Shown one piece after another: positions 48,097 to 57,747 of a DNA stretch of 64,000 nt. Every line of letters begins with the position of its first letter. The first letter of the stretch is position 1. The translations under genes and the position numbers were made by a program. Source of the DNA: an uncultured Rubripirellula sp. (GTDB taxonomy: Bacteria > Planctomycetota > Planctomycetia > Pirellulales > Pirellulaceae); NCBI GenBank assembly GCA_938075415.1, contig CALJHC010000013.1:124001-188000 (forward strand). The letters run 5' to 3'. The notes under the pieces were generated by a model. It did not search any database. It was not told the origin of the DNA and was given only the letters and a program-made list of their open reading frames with translations.

Positions 48097-51000
48097 TTAC
48101 AAGCGATCGGCATTCGGCCCATTCCCCGAATCGGATTCGGCTTGCTGGTACTTCTGGTGCTGCTCATGCAGATGCCAATCAGATGGATTATCGATCAGGC
48201 ATCCCTGTTCGATAGAAATCGCTTCACTTCGACGTCCCAGTAAAAATAACACCTCAGCCAGGGTGTCACGATAAATCGCACTTTCCGGCTCGGCACGTAC
48301 CGCGATAAGCGATAACTCAAGAGCTTGCGGAAGGTGGCGGCGATTCATCGCCGCCACCCAAGCGATATTATTGCAGGTCATCGCATCAAACGGAAAACGT
48401 TGACTGTGCTCCAGTCCGCGCTGAATGATTTCGCTCAGTGCTCGATCAGCCTCAACTTCCATTCCATTGGCTCGCATCTGTGGTAGCAGACGTTCAGCAA
48501 AATCAATATCGGTGGCATCCAAGCGAAGCATTCGCTTCAGCCGCAAACTGACTTGATCGACGTCTCCATCAAGGATTGCCTGTTCGAGTGCCCAGCGTTG
48601 GACAAACATCGGAAGTGTCACGTAAGCACCTGATCGAAAATCAACCGACCATAACGTCTGATTTAAAGCCAAATCAAACCACTTCGCTGCCGATCCGGGT
48701 GTATCAGACTTCGCGAGCGGTGCATATCGTCTAGCGACGTCATAAAGACCTACTTCGCGTCGCAGACCAAGAGCGACCACGGGAAGTAACCGCTCGAAGG
48801 TTTCCAATGCAAACGGTTCCTCCAAATGATCGGCAAGGTACTCAGCCAGATTGTTTCGATGACTCAGATTGGGTGTGCAGAGTGATAAACGTATTTCGTT
48901 ATACCGGGCGGCTTCCGTTTCGCGATCCTGCATCACTCGAGCGAGACGCCACAGGCCGACGTTAGCCCGTATTGCATAGCTTGAATCCACAGAATTTGAA
49001 AATCTTTTCCGTTCCCGTGAGGTGCTGACTAAAAGATCAAGTACCGACTGGTAAAGGGCTCTTGCATCTTCTCCTCTCCCAGCATCACATTGCTGATCTG
49101 CCATCATCAGTATCGCATCGAGATCACCGTTCCGCGTTAGGTATTCCAGACAACGTTGGGCTAGACGAGTCTGACCATGAAGCGAAAAAAGTCGAACAAA
49201 ATTTAAATTTGCACGTTTTGATTTCTGCACCGCTTGCAAAGGAGATCTCAACTGCTGGGCGGTGACGGGGGTCACCAAGTAAGAAAACAACTTCGGAAGG
49301 ATCTGATCGATGTCAATGCCGTCAACATCTTCTCCCCGAAACAGATCAGCCGCAATCAATAAACGCTCCTGCAACGAACGGTCAGGCAAGAAAGCCAGCA
49401 GTGCCTGAACGGTTGTATCAAGCGTTACCAAATCACATTCCGGCAGGACTCTGGAAATCGTATTGCATGTCTCCGGACTCAAAACACTAACGCCCTCTGG
49501 CACAGCAAGTGAAATCAGCCAATCCGTACGCTTGGACATTGAAAGCGATGACAAGACAAATTCACGCAAAGCCAATGATTGGATTTTGACGTCACTCGTG
49601 GTCAACTCCAAAGCAATCTCGAAAGCGAGGTCATCGCGACCAGACGAGATCAGGCATTGCATCAACGCCAACATTCGTTGCATCTGACTGCCAATCCCTG
49701 GACTACTAGCATTCCTCTGATCCTCAATTGCGTCGCGAACCCAAACGCTGAGATCAATATCCAACCGATCGAGTGGGTAACCAAGAATGCCAAACGCTTC
49801 TTGAATCCTGGAAGAATCTTTACAGAGAGCCGCCGCATCGCTGGGATTCGAATCACGCATGAGATCCAAGGCTCTATCAAGCTCCCCATGACTAGCAAGC
49901 CCCTTCCAACGCATCGCTGAAGAGAGTTTTCCTTCTGCGGTCTCGCCAACATTGCTCTCGCTGAGCTGCCTGACCGCCTCCGCTCGTAAATCCACCGCCC
50001 AATCGGGCGAGTTAGCAAGCAACCCCCTATCTGAAGAAGCCAAGACAAGAGTCCACAACCGTGACGACTCCAAACTACCAGCCTCGGCGTTCCTGGCTCT
50101 TAGTGACAGTTCAGTTGCTAACGTCTCCCAATCACCCAACATCATCCGTAGGTTCATGAGTAATTCAGGGTCGATACTTTTTGCTGCCAGCGTCACGGCG
50201 CCCTCGATGTCTCCCTCGAGATACGACAAAAGACACTCCGTGCGTAAACGCACCAGCGGCGACCAGTCCTCGGATGCTTTGGGCAATAAATTGTCAGCGG
50301 TGATCTCAATCTCCAGCTCCCGCATCATTTCATATCGACAGACAGCAAGCTCGAGAGTGTTTGCGACCAAGTCCAGCAATTTCATGAACGACCGAAGCTC
50401 TCCCCTAGCGATCGCTTGATGCACACACACTGGAAACTGACGCTCTAAAGTTAAGGCAATCCTTTCGCGGATTGCCTGTGACTCGTTCTTCTGCTGAGTC
50501 TCTTCAATTGCAACAATCACCGCCCGAAAGTAGCCGGCCTCAAGTAAGGCATCCATGGCAAGCGATGGTGTGGATGCGTTGAGTAATCTTGCTACCTCAG
50601 GTGGAGTTTCTGGCAGTGCTCCGCGTCGCCATTGATCCAAAATCCATCCCGCTCGAGCAGCGACCTCAGCATCGTCGTCTCCGGCAGCTTTCTGTACAAA
50701 TTCACGTATGGAATTTCTTTGCTGCCACATTTGATAGGTGGCTCTCTGACGAATCGAATGGCGATCCTTTGAAAGCTGATCCACCAACTCCATCGACTCA
50801 TTCGCTGCCCTTGGGTTCGGCTCATCAGCTGGGTCATTAGTTGGGTCATTCTCGCGATTGCTTAGGCTCAATTTCCCGTCACCGATCGTCTCCTGCGATC
50901 TCGGCAACGGTTGATTTCCTGAGCGTCCCGAGGCGTCAGCGTCATTTACTTGAGCGAACACTTGAGGTGCTAAACAAGCAACAGCCAAGATATGGAGAAA

Positions 51001-51291
51001 GAAATACGACGACAATCGCTGCCACTTTCTACCGAACGGAACTGAACGACCCAAATCAGACGGGATCAAGCAACCAAGGCATTGAGAGGCGACAAGACTG
51101 GGTGTGCAGAGACAGTGGATTAGCAATCGGAAAACGTTCGTACTTCCGTGAGAAAATTGCTCTTCAGTAGCGGTTCGGTTGGCTAGGAAGCGAAAAATCT
51201 CACCCGAAGATGATAACGCAGCGAAACCGTCCGGCATGCATCTTTTGCATTCACTTTCCTTCACGAAAACCTGGCTTCCTGTTACCGACAT
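48097..51291 (-). CDS. Large secreted helical-repeat (HEAT/TPR-like) protein
   Basis: This frame of up to 1064 residues is full of helical repeat sequence. Near residues 165-230 the pattern (IRQRATYQMWQQRNSIREFV, then AAGDDDAEVAARAGWILDQW) is HEAT-like. The C-terminal part has TPR-like units (FPFDAMTCNNIAWVAAMNRR, HLPQALELSLIAVRAEPESA, IYRDTLAEVLFLLGRRSEAI). A probable signal (SSYFFLHILAVACLAPQVFA) lies near residues 92-112, so the ATG at 51291 is likely too early. An in-frame TTG at 51054 would fit the signal better. No enzyme motif is seen. It probably serves as an envelope scaffold, and the partner is unknown. Confidence 0.65.
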   Translation of the reverse strand: MSVTGSQVFVKESECKRCMPDGFAALSSSGEIFRFLANRTATEEQFSHGSTNVFRLLIHCLCTPSLVASQCLGCLIPSDLGRSVPFGRKWQRLSSYFFLHILAVACLAPQVFAQVNDADASGRSGNQPLPRSQETIGDGKLSLSNRENDPTNDPADEPNPRAANESMELVDQLSKDRHSIRQRATYQMWQQRNSIREFVQKAAGDDDAEVAARAGWILDQWRRGALPETPPEVARLLNASTPSLAMDALLEAGYFRAVIVAIEETQQKNESQAIRERIALTLERQFPVCVHQAIARGELRSFMKLLDLVANTLELAVCRYEMMRELEIEITADNLLPKASEDWSPLVRLRTECLLSYLEGDIEGAVTLAAKSIDPELLMNLRMMLGDWETLATELSLRARNAEAGSLESSRLWTLVLASSDRGLLANSPDWAVDLRAEAVRQLSESNVGETAEGKLSSAMRWKGLASHGELDRALDLMRDSNPSDAAALCKDSSRIQEAFGILGYPLDRLDIDLSVWVRDAIEDQRNASSPGIGSQMQRMLALMQCLISSGRDDLAFEIALELTTSDVKIQSLALREFVLSSLSMSKRTDWLISLAVPEGVSVLSPETCNTISRVLPECDLVTLDTTVQALLAFLPDRSLQERLLIAADLFRGEDVDGIDIDQILPKLFSYLVTPVTAQQLRSPLQAVQKSKRANLNFVRLFSLHGQTRLAQRCLEYLTRNGDLDAILMMADQQCDAGRGEDARALYQSVLDLLVSTSRERKRFSNSVDSSYAIRANVGLWRLARVMQDRETEAARYNEIRLSLCTPNLSHRNNLAEYLADHLEEPFALETFERLLPVVALGLRREVGLYDVARRYAPLAKSDTPGSAAKWFDLALNQTLWSVDFRSGAYVTLPMFVQRWALEQAILDGDVDQVSLRLKRMLRLDATDIDFAERLLPQMRANGMEVEADRALSEIIQRGLEHSQRFPFDAMTCNNIAWVAAMNRRHLPQALELSLIAVRAEPESAIYRDTLAEVLFLLGRRSEAISIEQGCLIDNPSDWHLHEQHQKYQQAESDSGNGPNADRL

Positions 51292-51888
51292 GTCCGTCCC
51301 ATGTTTCGCGTACTACGTCAACAAATCGAGTGGCACAGTCTCGCTGCTTGATTGTCAATTTCAACGGGTATCGCTTGTCCGTTGACCGCCCCTCTAATTA
51401 TGCAGTAAAGAGACACCACGCCGCCCGCAATTCTTGGTAAATTTTAGCAGACACGATTCACCTCAAGAGTCCAGTTGCTGCAACAAACAGTGGCTAATAA
51501 TAAAAACTGATCAGCATACCGTTTAGATCCGTGCCGATTTCTAGATCGAAGCCTCGAGAAGTCTGCATCACCGACACTCAGCAAGCTAAATTCGCTGTCA
51601 GCGATATCACCACTGCGAAACTCGTGCGACCTGAAGCAAAATCATTGACGAACAAAGCAAGAGAATAAGGAAATGTCTCGATTCAAACCAATCTGAACCG
51701 ATTGAATCAACGCACAGGGCAAGACTCCAAGATCGACTGATGGATTCCCTGAAAATAACCCCTCGTGTCGAGGACAAGCTAAAACCCGTTGAATCAGGGG
51801 TATCCCTGTGCAACGGAATACAGGCCAACTCTTCAATAACACCCTCACAAATATTGCACTCAAGAAACACAGACCGGAGTCTTGGAAG
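51292..51888. other. Divergent intergenic region
   Basis: This separates the helical-repeat gene and the PQQ-propeller gene. No supported gene is seen; opposite-strand frames overlapping the propeller gene start are shadows. Promoters of both genes are expected here but could not be placed. Confidence 0.35.
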
Positions 51889-53214
51889 ATGAAGTATTTC
51901 ACCTCTCGCGTTGCATCGGACGCAGCAAAAACGGCAGGCATCACTCTCGTTCTTGCCCTCACCTTCACCCGGGGAATCGCAACCTCTGCAGACCACTGGC
52001 CCCAATGGCGAGGTGCTGCCCAGAATGGCGTAGCCGAAGGTGTCGAATTCCCCAGTAAGTGGACTACCGAAAAGGGTGTTCTCTGGAAGTCATCGGTTCC
52101 CGGAACCGGTGGCAGCACGCCCGTTGTTTCGGAGGAAACCGCCTACATCACTGCGGGTAACGAGGGCAAAAACCTACTGGTTGCCTATGACCTGAGTAAC
52201 GGATCCACCCGCTGGTCAGTAAGCATCGGCAACGACAAGGGCGGCAAGCACAAAAAAGGCAGCGGAAGCAACCCATCAGCGGTGATCGATGGCCAACACA
52301 TCTTCGCTTACTATCGCAGTGGTGATCTCGCATGCATCAACAAGACAGGTGAAATCGTCTGGCACATCAACCTTCAAGACAAATTCGGGGAAGACACCCT
52401 GTGGTGGGATCTTGGCTCTTCACCCACCATCACCAACGATTCGGTTGTGGTTGCAGTCATGCAAACAGGCCCGAGTTACCTGATTGCCTTTGATAAGAAA
52501 ACGGGCGATCAAAAATGGAAAACAGACCGAATGGTTGGAGCTCCACAGGAAGCCGCACAGAGCTACTCCACTCCCGTAGTAGTAGAACAAAACGGGGAGG
52601 AATGGATTGCTGTGATGGGTGCGGACCATTTAACCCTCAACCGCGCATCGGATGGAAAGGAAATCGGGCGACTGGGCGGTTTCAACCCTGAACAAAACGC
52701 CTACTTTCGCTCAATCTCGTCTCCGGTCGCATCAGGTGAAATCATCATTTGTCCCTATGCACGAGGTGCAACAATCACCGCAGTCAACATGCAACAGCTT
52801 GCCGCTGGAAAAGGTGAAGAGGCAATTGCATGGGTTCGGGATGATCTCGGCAGCGATGTACCAACCCCCGCTTCACTCGAGGGCCGAGCTTATGTTGTTG
52901 GTGACGGAAGAACCTCACGTGGACTGATTACCTGCATTGAAGCCAAAACGGGCAAAACGATTTGGGAAGTCCAACTGCCAAAGTCTCGAATCAGTTACAG
53001 CAGCTCACCCTTGATCGCTGCTGATCATCTCTATGTGACAAACGAAAAGGGTACAACCTATGTCATTGGCCCACTGAGCTCAGAATCGCCTGAATTGATC
53101 TCGGAGAACCCGATTGATGATGACGCAGACTTCACCGTTGCGAGTCCGGTTCCAGTAGCGGAATCACTTTTGCTGAGGAGCAAACGCAACCTTTACCGAA
53201 TCGCTGGCGAATAG
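51889..53214 (+). CDS. Secreted PQQ-type beta-propeller protein
   Basis: This 441-aa protein has a signal peptide (about residues 10-33). An eight-bladed PQQ-like propeller follows, starting DHWPQWRG and carrying blade motifs such as LLVAYDLSNGSTRWSVSIG, YLIAFDKKTGDQKWKT and CIEAKTGKTIWEVQLP. Such proteins are common in planctomycetes, mostly without proven PQQ binding, and are thought to act as outside-cell binding or enzyme domains. The frame is open from a GTG at 51808, but ATG 51889 gives a proper signal peptide and has GGAG 9 nt upstream. It is convergent with the ABC permease gene, only 32 bp away. Confidence 0.85.
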   Translation: MKYFTSRVASDAAKTAGITLVLALTFTRGIATSADHWPQWRGAAQNGVAEGVEFPSKWTTEKGVLWKSSVPGTGGSTPVVSEETAYITAGNEGKNLLVAYDLSNGSTRWSVSIGNDKGGKHKKGSGSNPSAVIDGQHIFAYYRSGDLACINKTGEIVWHINLQDKFGEDTLWWDLGSSPTITNDSVVVAVMQTGPSYLIAFDKKTGDQKWKTDRMVGAPQEAAQSYSTPVVVEQNGEEWIAVMGADHLTLNRASDGKEIGRLGGFNPEQNAYFRSISSPVASGEIIICPYARGATITAVNMQQLAAGKGEEAIAWVRDDLGSDVPTPASLEGRAYVVGDGRTSRGLITCIEAKTGKTIWEVQLPKSRISYSSSPLIAADHLYVTNEKGTTYVIGPLSSESPELISENPIDDDADFTVASPVPVAESLLLRSKRNLYRIAGE

Positions 53215-53246
53215 ACCAACCCTCAACATTACGGTCATTTGATCAC

Positions 53247-55628
53247 CTAGAAATCACGAGTTGTGAAGTAATAGCAACTCGTGATTAACATCACAACAAT
53301 AAATAGTGAGCAACTAGTGATTGGCCGAATAAGGTTATAACGCACCACCTCACCGGCGTTAGGTCCACTCAGGACTGTCTTTGCAGACTCGCCACTGATG
53401 ATTGCCTCGATGGATTCACCCAGTTCACCTGTCTGCGGAATAATCATCCTAAGTGGTGATATAACGTAACGGTCCACAAGTCTCCAGCTAGAAACTTGTG
53501 GCTTCCTGCGATCCAATCTCTCAAAGTCTGCTAAACCCAGCAGATCAATCTGATCAATATGGTGGGCAACGTAGACGACCTGTTTGTCCGCGTCCACCTC
53601 GACACATTCAACCTCGGTGGGACCGATGGGTCCTGACAACCGAAACTCGGTTGTGTCGGGAGACCAAATGACCTGACGAATCCGGCCATCACTGGTGCCG
53701 AGCAAAAAACGGTCCTCATCCTCGGGCTCGGTAGGAATGCCAAGGACAAACAAGGCAGTTAAAGAATCAGAAAAGCTGACGCTACCCTGCTGCTGGAGTG
53801 TCTGGATGTCGCAAAGAACCAATGGGGAATCATCTCGAGCCACAATTAACGTTTCACCGCTAATTGCCACCAAACCCTTCTGCGATGCCTCACCTTCAAG
53901 CAATTCATTTGCCGTCAGATTCCAATTTTCACTCTCGCCGCCTGCAGAGTCAAATCGCATCAGACGACCGCGAGAGAAGACAATCAAAAAAGAACCATCC
54001 TCAGCAAAAGCCAAGGAGCGAGGTGGTGCAAGTGAAACCTGCGGGGGCAAGAGCTTCTGGAATCCCTCCGTCACCCCACCCATCATCGTGGAAAGCTTCG
54101 AGAGCCACCCTGTTGTATCCGTTCTTGCCTTACCCGATGCATCCCCGGATCCACTTAATCCGTCATCTGGTTCTTGTTCACCGTTAAGCTGCTTCTCGGC
54201 CCCAGCGAGCTCGAGCACATCTGTTAACGATGCCGAGGCTAACTCACCACCATTCAATGCGATAATTTCTGAACCGACCCGGTACAGCGAGGTCGTACCG
54301 GCTGGCAACCGCAAGCTCGGCTCGGCAATCCAGCCCGAATCCTCAGTCAAAACCAACAGATCAGGAGCACCCGACCCAAAAGGGTTTAACCGCCCCCCGC
54401 GAACTCTCGCCGTCGCAACAGCGGAGGAATTCAAAGCAACCGGGGGAATCACGCGATCTGCGCCAAGTGGGTTAGTCTCGAAAATCTCAGTCCAACCACC
54501 CTCTTTGTCATTCCACCAAACCAACCCACCGCCGAGTGTATTTCCCATCAAGACGTCACCAACCACAGCGATGTTACGAAGGCTATGGGGGCGTGTGACC
54601 AAACCGTCAAACAATCCACCAATGATACCGACCACCAAACAGATGCTTCCGAAAATCGATGTCACACCAATCGACAAAATAGGGGAACGCCAAACTAACC
54701 CCGCAAAAGTGGAGACGCTGTAGAAAACCGAGAATAGAAAGACCGAGACGGGTATGCACCATAACAACCCGAGGTTCCAGATATCGAGCCGCAATCCCGC
54801 GATCAGATAAAGTCCGGCAACAAGCTGCGAAACACACAAAAAGACGAATGCGCAACCGCCAACAAACTTACTGATCAATAAAAGACTTCTGGAAACAGGT
54901 TTACTCAGAAGCAGATGAAGCGACCCCGGTTGCAACATCTCCGGAATCATGGAGGCGGTAACCAGAATTCCGAGAAACACCAACACAAAACCCATCAACC
55001 ATTCAATGATAACCGGCAAAACGTACTGGTTCAGTAAGATTAAAAACTGAGTTTTGTCCGTCGAAAAGTTCGCGGGGAAATCGAGGCCGGCATAAGTCAA
55101 TCGGATCGACCGTGCTGCTCTCGTTTCAAATACCCCCGGCAATGCGACTTCAAGTCTCAGTCGAGCTCGACGACGACGCAGTGATTCCTCAAGTGGATCG
55201 GACATTGCCTCGAGTTCCCTCAGTTCCCGAAACTGAAGAGTTTCCTTCCAAGCGTCTCTGTCGAACCAACTCTCCTCATCTAAGCAGAGATTCAGAGCAC
55301 CCGCCAATACTCGCAGCAGAATACGAACCTCATCACCCTCACCGACTCGCCGCAATTGCTTTGCTAAGTCCTCGGGCATCGCCGCGGCGATACGACCGAT
55401 GGGCTGATCTGCTACCTCAGGATCAACAAGTCCTTGGGCAAGCATCGCTTTAAGGCGTGTACCATTGTAAAAATCTTGAGGACGGAATTGCGTTGTAAAC
55501 TCCTCGCGATAGCCAATCGGCGCTAAGGCAGAGAGCAAAATCCAAATCGCTACGAAAGCGATCCACAACACCCGCGAGGCAAATGCGGCACGGAATGAGT
55601 CCCGTAAAACCGCCAAATAAGGAATCAC
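53247..55628 (-). CDS. ABC-2-type permease with propeller-like insert
   Basis: This 793-aa protein is the membrane partner of the upstream ATPase, with which it overlaps by 4 bp (ATGA-type, 55625-55628). A first membrane helix (about 20-40) is followed by a hydrophilic loop and four helices (about 210-340: LPVIIEWLMGFVLVFLGILV, SKFVGGCAFVFLCVSQLVAG, CIPVSVFLFSVFYSV, FGSICLVVGIIGGLF). About 400 residues of beta-rich sequence with propeller-like strands come next (PRSLAFAEDGSFLIVFSRGR, DRFLLGTSDGRIRQVIWSPD, DKQVVYVAHHIDQIDLLGLA). A final helix ends the protein (CSLFIVVMLITSCYYF). Helix counting would place the insert outside the cytoplasm. ABC-2 permeases usually have six helices without such a domain, so this insert is unusual. 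The substrate is unknown. Confidence 0.8.
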   Translation of the reverse strand: MIPYLAVLRDSFRAAFASRVLWIAFVAIWILLSALAPIGYREEFTTQFRPQDFYNGTRLKAMLAQGLVDPEVADQPIGRIAAAMPEDLAKQLRRVGEGDEVRILLRVLAGALNLCLDEESWFDRDAWKETLQFRELRELEAMSDPLEESLRRRRARLRLEVALPGVFETRAARSIRLTYAGLDFPANFSTDKTQFLILLNQYVLPVIIEWLMGFVLVFLGILVTASMIPEMLQPGSLHLLLSKPVSRSLLLISKFVGGCAFVFLCVSQLVAGLYLIAGLRLDIWNLGLLWCIPVSVFLFSVFYSVSTFAGLVWRSPILSIGVTSIFGSICLVVGIIGGLFDGLVTRPHSLRNIAVVGDVLMGNTLGGGLVWWNDKEGGWTEIFETNPLGADRVIPPVALNSSAVATARVRGGRLNPFGSGAPDLLVLTEDSGWIAEPSLRLPAGTTSLYRVGSEIIALNGGELASASLTDVLELAGAEKQLNGEQEPDDGLSGSGDASGKARTDTTGWLSKLSTMMGGVTEGFQKLLPPQVSLAPPRSLAFAEDGSFLIVFSRGRLMRFDSAGGESENWNLTANELLEGEASQKGLVAISGETLIVARDDSPLVLCDIQTLQQQGSVSFSDSLTALFVLGIPTEPEDEDRFLLGTSDGRIRQVIWSPDTTEFRLSGPIGPTEVECVEVDADKQVVYVAHHIDQIDLLGLADFERLDRRKPQVSSWRLVDRYVISPLRMIIPQTGELGESIEAIISGESAKTVLSGPNAGEVVRYNLIRPITSCSLFIVVMLITSCYYFTTRDF
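53252..53286. repeat. 12-bp perfect inverted repeat at the end of the permease gene
   Basis: AATCACGAGTTG (53252-53263) and CAACTCGTGATT (53275-53286) flank an 11-nt loop. It overlaps the last codons of the permease gene and lies 38 bp after the stop of the convergent propeller gene. No T-run follows, so it may be a weak bidirectional end structure rather than a standard terminator. Confidence 0.6.
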
Positions 55629-56641
55629 GAATCGTCCCCATTAACTAGCTGCATGAATAATTCTTCCAATGTAGGACGCTTCATTTCCAATCCCAGGATG
55701 GACACATCCGATCCTCGCAAGCGGTCCACCACCTGATCAACCTGATGACGCTCGGGAAGCCTTGCCGTGAACTCGGTGATATTTTCATCCGCGGCTGATG
55801 GCTGTAACTGATGGGATTCAAGATTCAACTCTTGGGCGATTGCTTCGATGACTGGTGTCAATTCAGAACCTTCACGAGGCATCAATTCGAAATTAACCAC
55901 CTCGGATGCGAGACCTTCCGATAGCTGTCGGACAGTGCCAGTACCTCGAATTTTACCGCGCGACAAGATGGCGACTCTTGTGCAGACCATTTCCACTTCC
56001 TGAAGGATATGACTGTTCAAGAAAATGGTTTTCCCCTGCTCGCAAAGCCGATCGATGACCTTCCTAACCTCGTTTCGGCCGACGGGATCTAGCCCATCTG
56101 TTGGCTCATCAAGAATCAGCAGGTCAGGATCATGCATCAGGGCCTGCGCAAGCCCCAACCGTTGATACATTCCCTTACTAAATCGAGCAACCGATTCACG
56201 ATCACGATCCCTGAGCCCAACTAACTCAAGTAATTCATCACTTCTCTTTGCAATCTGAACGACGCCCATCCCACTAAGTCGCCCATAGTAATGCAGGGCT
56301 GATCTCGCCGTGTGGTGCCGGTCAACCCTTAATGCCTCGGGCAGATAACCAACCCGCTGGCGTGCTGATATGCTGCCAACTGACTGCCCAAACAGCGTTG
56401 CCTCTCCGCCGGTTGGCTTGACAACTCCGAGCAACACTTTGATTAACGTCGTCTTACCGGCTCCGTTCGGTCCAAGAAGACCGAATACCTCGCCACCTCG
56501 AGCCGAGATATCGACGCCTCGCAACGCATCAATTGGTTTTTTCCCAAATAGCGACCAACCCGAATAACGCTTGGTAAGTCCTCGAACGTGGACTACCGGA
56601 CCAGTGGCAGGCAGGCCGTCCTGCACGGAATCAGCGGACAT
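55625..56641 (-). CDS. ABC transporter ATP-binding protein
   Basis: This 338-aa ATPase of an ABC-2 exporter has Walker A GPNGAGKT (57-64), a Q-loop region (RVGYLPEAL), signature FSKGMYQRLGLAQAL, Walker B LLILDEPTDGLDPVG and the switch His in FLNSHILQEVE. The C-terminal 90 residues are the accessory region seen in multidrug/lipid-type ABC-2 ATPases. It hydrolyses ATP on the cytoplasmic face to drive the fused-propeller permease encoded immediately downstream, with overlapping stop and start. The exported substrate is not evident. Confidence 0.93.
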   Translation of the reverse strand: MSADSVQDGLPATGPVVHVRGLTKRYSGWSLFGKKPIDALRGVDISARGGEVFGLLGPNGAGKTTLIKVLLGVVKPTGGEATLFGQSVGSISARQRVGYLPEALRVDRHHTARSALHYYGRLSGMGVVQIAKRSDELLELVGLRDRDRESVARFSKGMYQRLGLAQALMHDPDLLILDEPTDGLDPVGRNEVRKVIDRLCEQGKTIFLNSHILQEVEMVCTRVAILSRGKIRGTGTVRQLSEGLASEVVNFELMPREGSELTPVIEAIAQELNLESHQLQPSAADENITEFTARLPERHQVDQVVDRLRGSDVSILGLEMKRPTLEELFMQLVNGDDS

Positions 56642-56700
56642 GTTATCTCAACTTTCAGTCTTACTTAGACGAGCCTGCGTTTTGCTGGATTGACCGAGCC

Positions 56701-57321
56701 TCACAAAGAGGCAGCCATGAAGAGAAGGTAAGCAACCCAGACCAAGCCAACCATTGACACACCCGCGAGTAACCATCGATTAGCTGGGTGCCAACTGCCT
56801 TCAGTTCGCTTCCCAGTCTTAAAAAAACGATAGCAGTGTTCGCGCTCTTGGGGACAGTCAAAAACATAGCCCTGCAATAAGTCGAGCAAGCCGAATTCAA
56901 CGCTGTAATGCAACACGCCGTAGCAGGCTTTCTCTGCCTGCTCATTGTCCATCCCCGAAGCTTCAAAGAACCATAATTGCTGACCAAACGACTCTTCACT
57001 TTCGGGCTGAAGATCTACGCAGCGGATTCTAGATACATCACTCGTTGCAACTGAAAACCGAGCTCGTTCCAAGGCCAGTAAGCTATCGAGCTCGATTTGA
57101 CGGATCGATCGGATCGCTAATTGATGGATCTCCGAGTCTGCATTCATACTCACCTCCCCCCAAAAGGTATCCGCCTGTTTGCTCCCGAACTGCCACTTAA
57201 TATGACCCACTTGATAGTTTTCGTCACGACCCCCGAACTTAAATTTCCGCCTCCAAAGACACGAAAATCGTTGGAACTCCCTTTTTTGATGTGCAGGATC
57301 GACCATTGAAGAACTCTGCAT
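56701..57321 (-). CDS. Tail-anchored protein of unknown function
   Basis: This protein of about 206 aa is mostly soluble, with one C-terminal membrane helix (residues about 186-205, WLLAGVSMVGLVWVAYLLFM), so it is probably tail-anchored facing the cytoplasm. No family was recognised. Near the middle are Cys and Trp/Tyr-rich segments (CYGVLHYSVEFGLLDLLQGY). Starts at ATG 57321 (GAGG 3 nt upstream) or ATG 57306 are possible; the frame opens at a TTG at 57336. It lies 60 bp upstream of the ABC ATPase on the same strand, so it could be the first gene of that operon. Confidence 0.6.
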   Translation of the reverse strand: MQSSSMVDPAHQKREFQRFSCLWRRKFKFGGRDENYQVGHIKWQFGSKQADTFWGEVSMNADSEIHQLAIRSIRQIELDSLLALERARFSVATSDVSRIRCVDLQPESEESFGQQLWFFEASGMDNEQAEKACYGVLHYSVEFGLLDLLQGYVFDCPQEREHCYRFFKTGKRTEGSWHPANRWLLAGVSMVGLVWVAYLLFMAASL

Positions 57322-57747
57322 ATCCTCGGTGGGCAATTCAAGCTAGCCCACTGTCTTCACCTCAGCTCACAAAACTCGATAACACCGAGCAAATGACTCT
57401 CAAATTCTGGATCACCTCAACCCACCGTCTGAATCGCCTCAAGCTTTCCGGCCATTGCCCCCAAAATCGCGTTACATGCTCAGCACAGACCTCTCACGAC
57501 TCAGGACAGGATCAAAACCAACCCTTCATCGACTTCACGACGATTGACCCAAGTTGACCCCCGCAGCTATCCCACCTAGCCCTCAAGTCAGCTATCCTTG
57601 AAATAAACTGACTCAGTGAGGCTTCAAAGCTCTATCCCAACGCAGGCCCCCCTAGATAGTAGGTCAGACCAACTCCGCCAACGCAGTACGCCTTCATCCT
57701 AGAATCCATACTCGTTCTTAATCTTGTCATCCGCAGATGCTGCTCCC
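57322..57747. other. Divergent gap before the two-component genes
   Basis: No supported gene is seen; the frame at 57291-57557 overlaps the tail-anchored gene's start and has no features. Promoters for the divergent genes are expected here. Confidence 0.35.
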
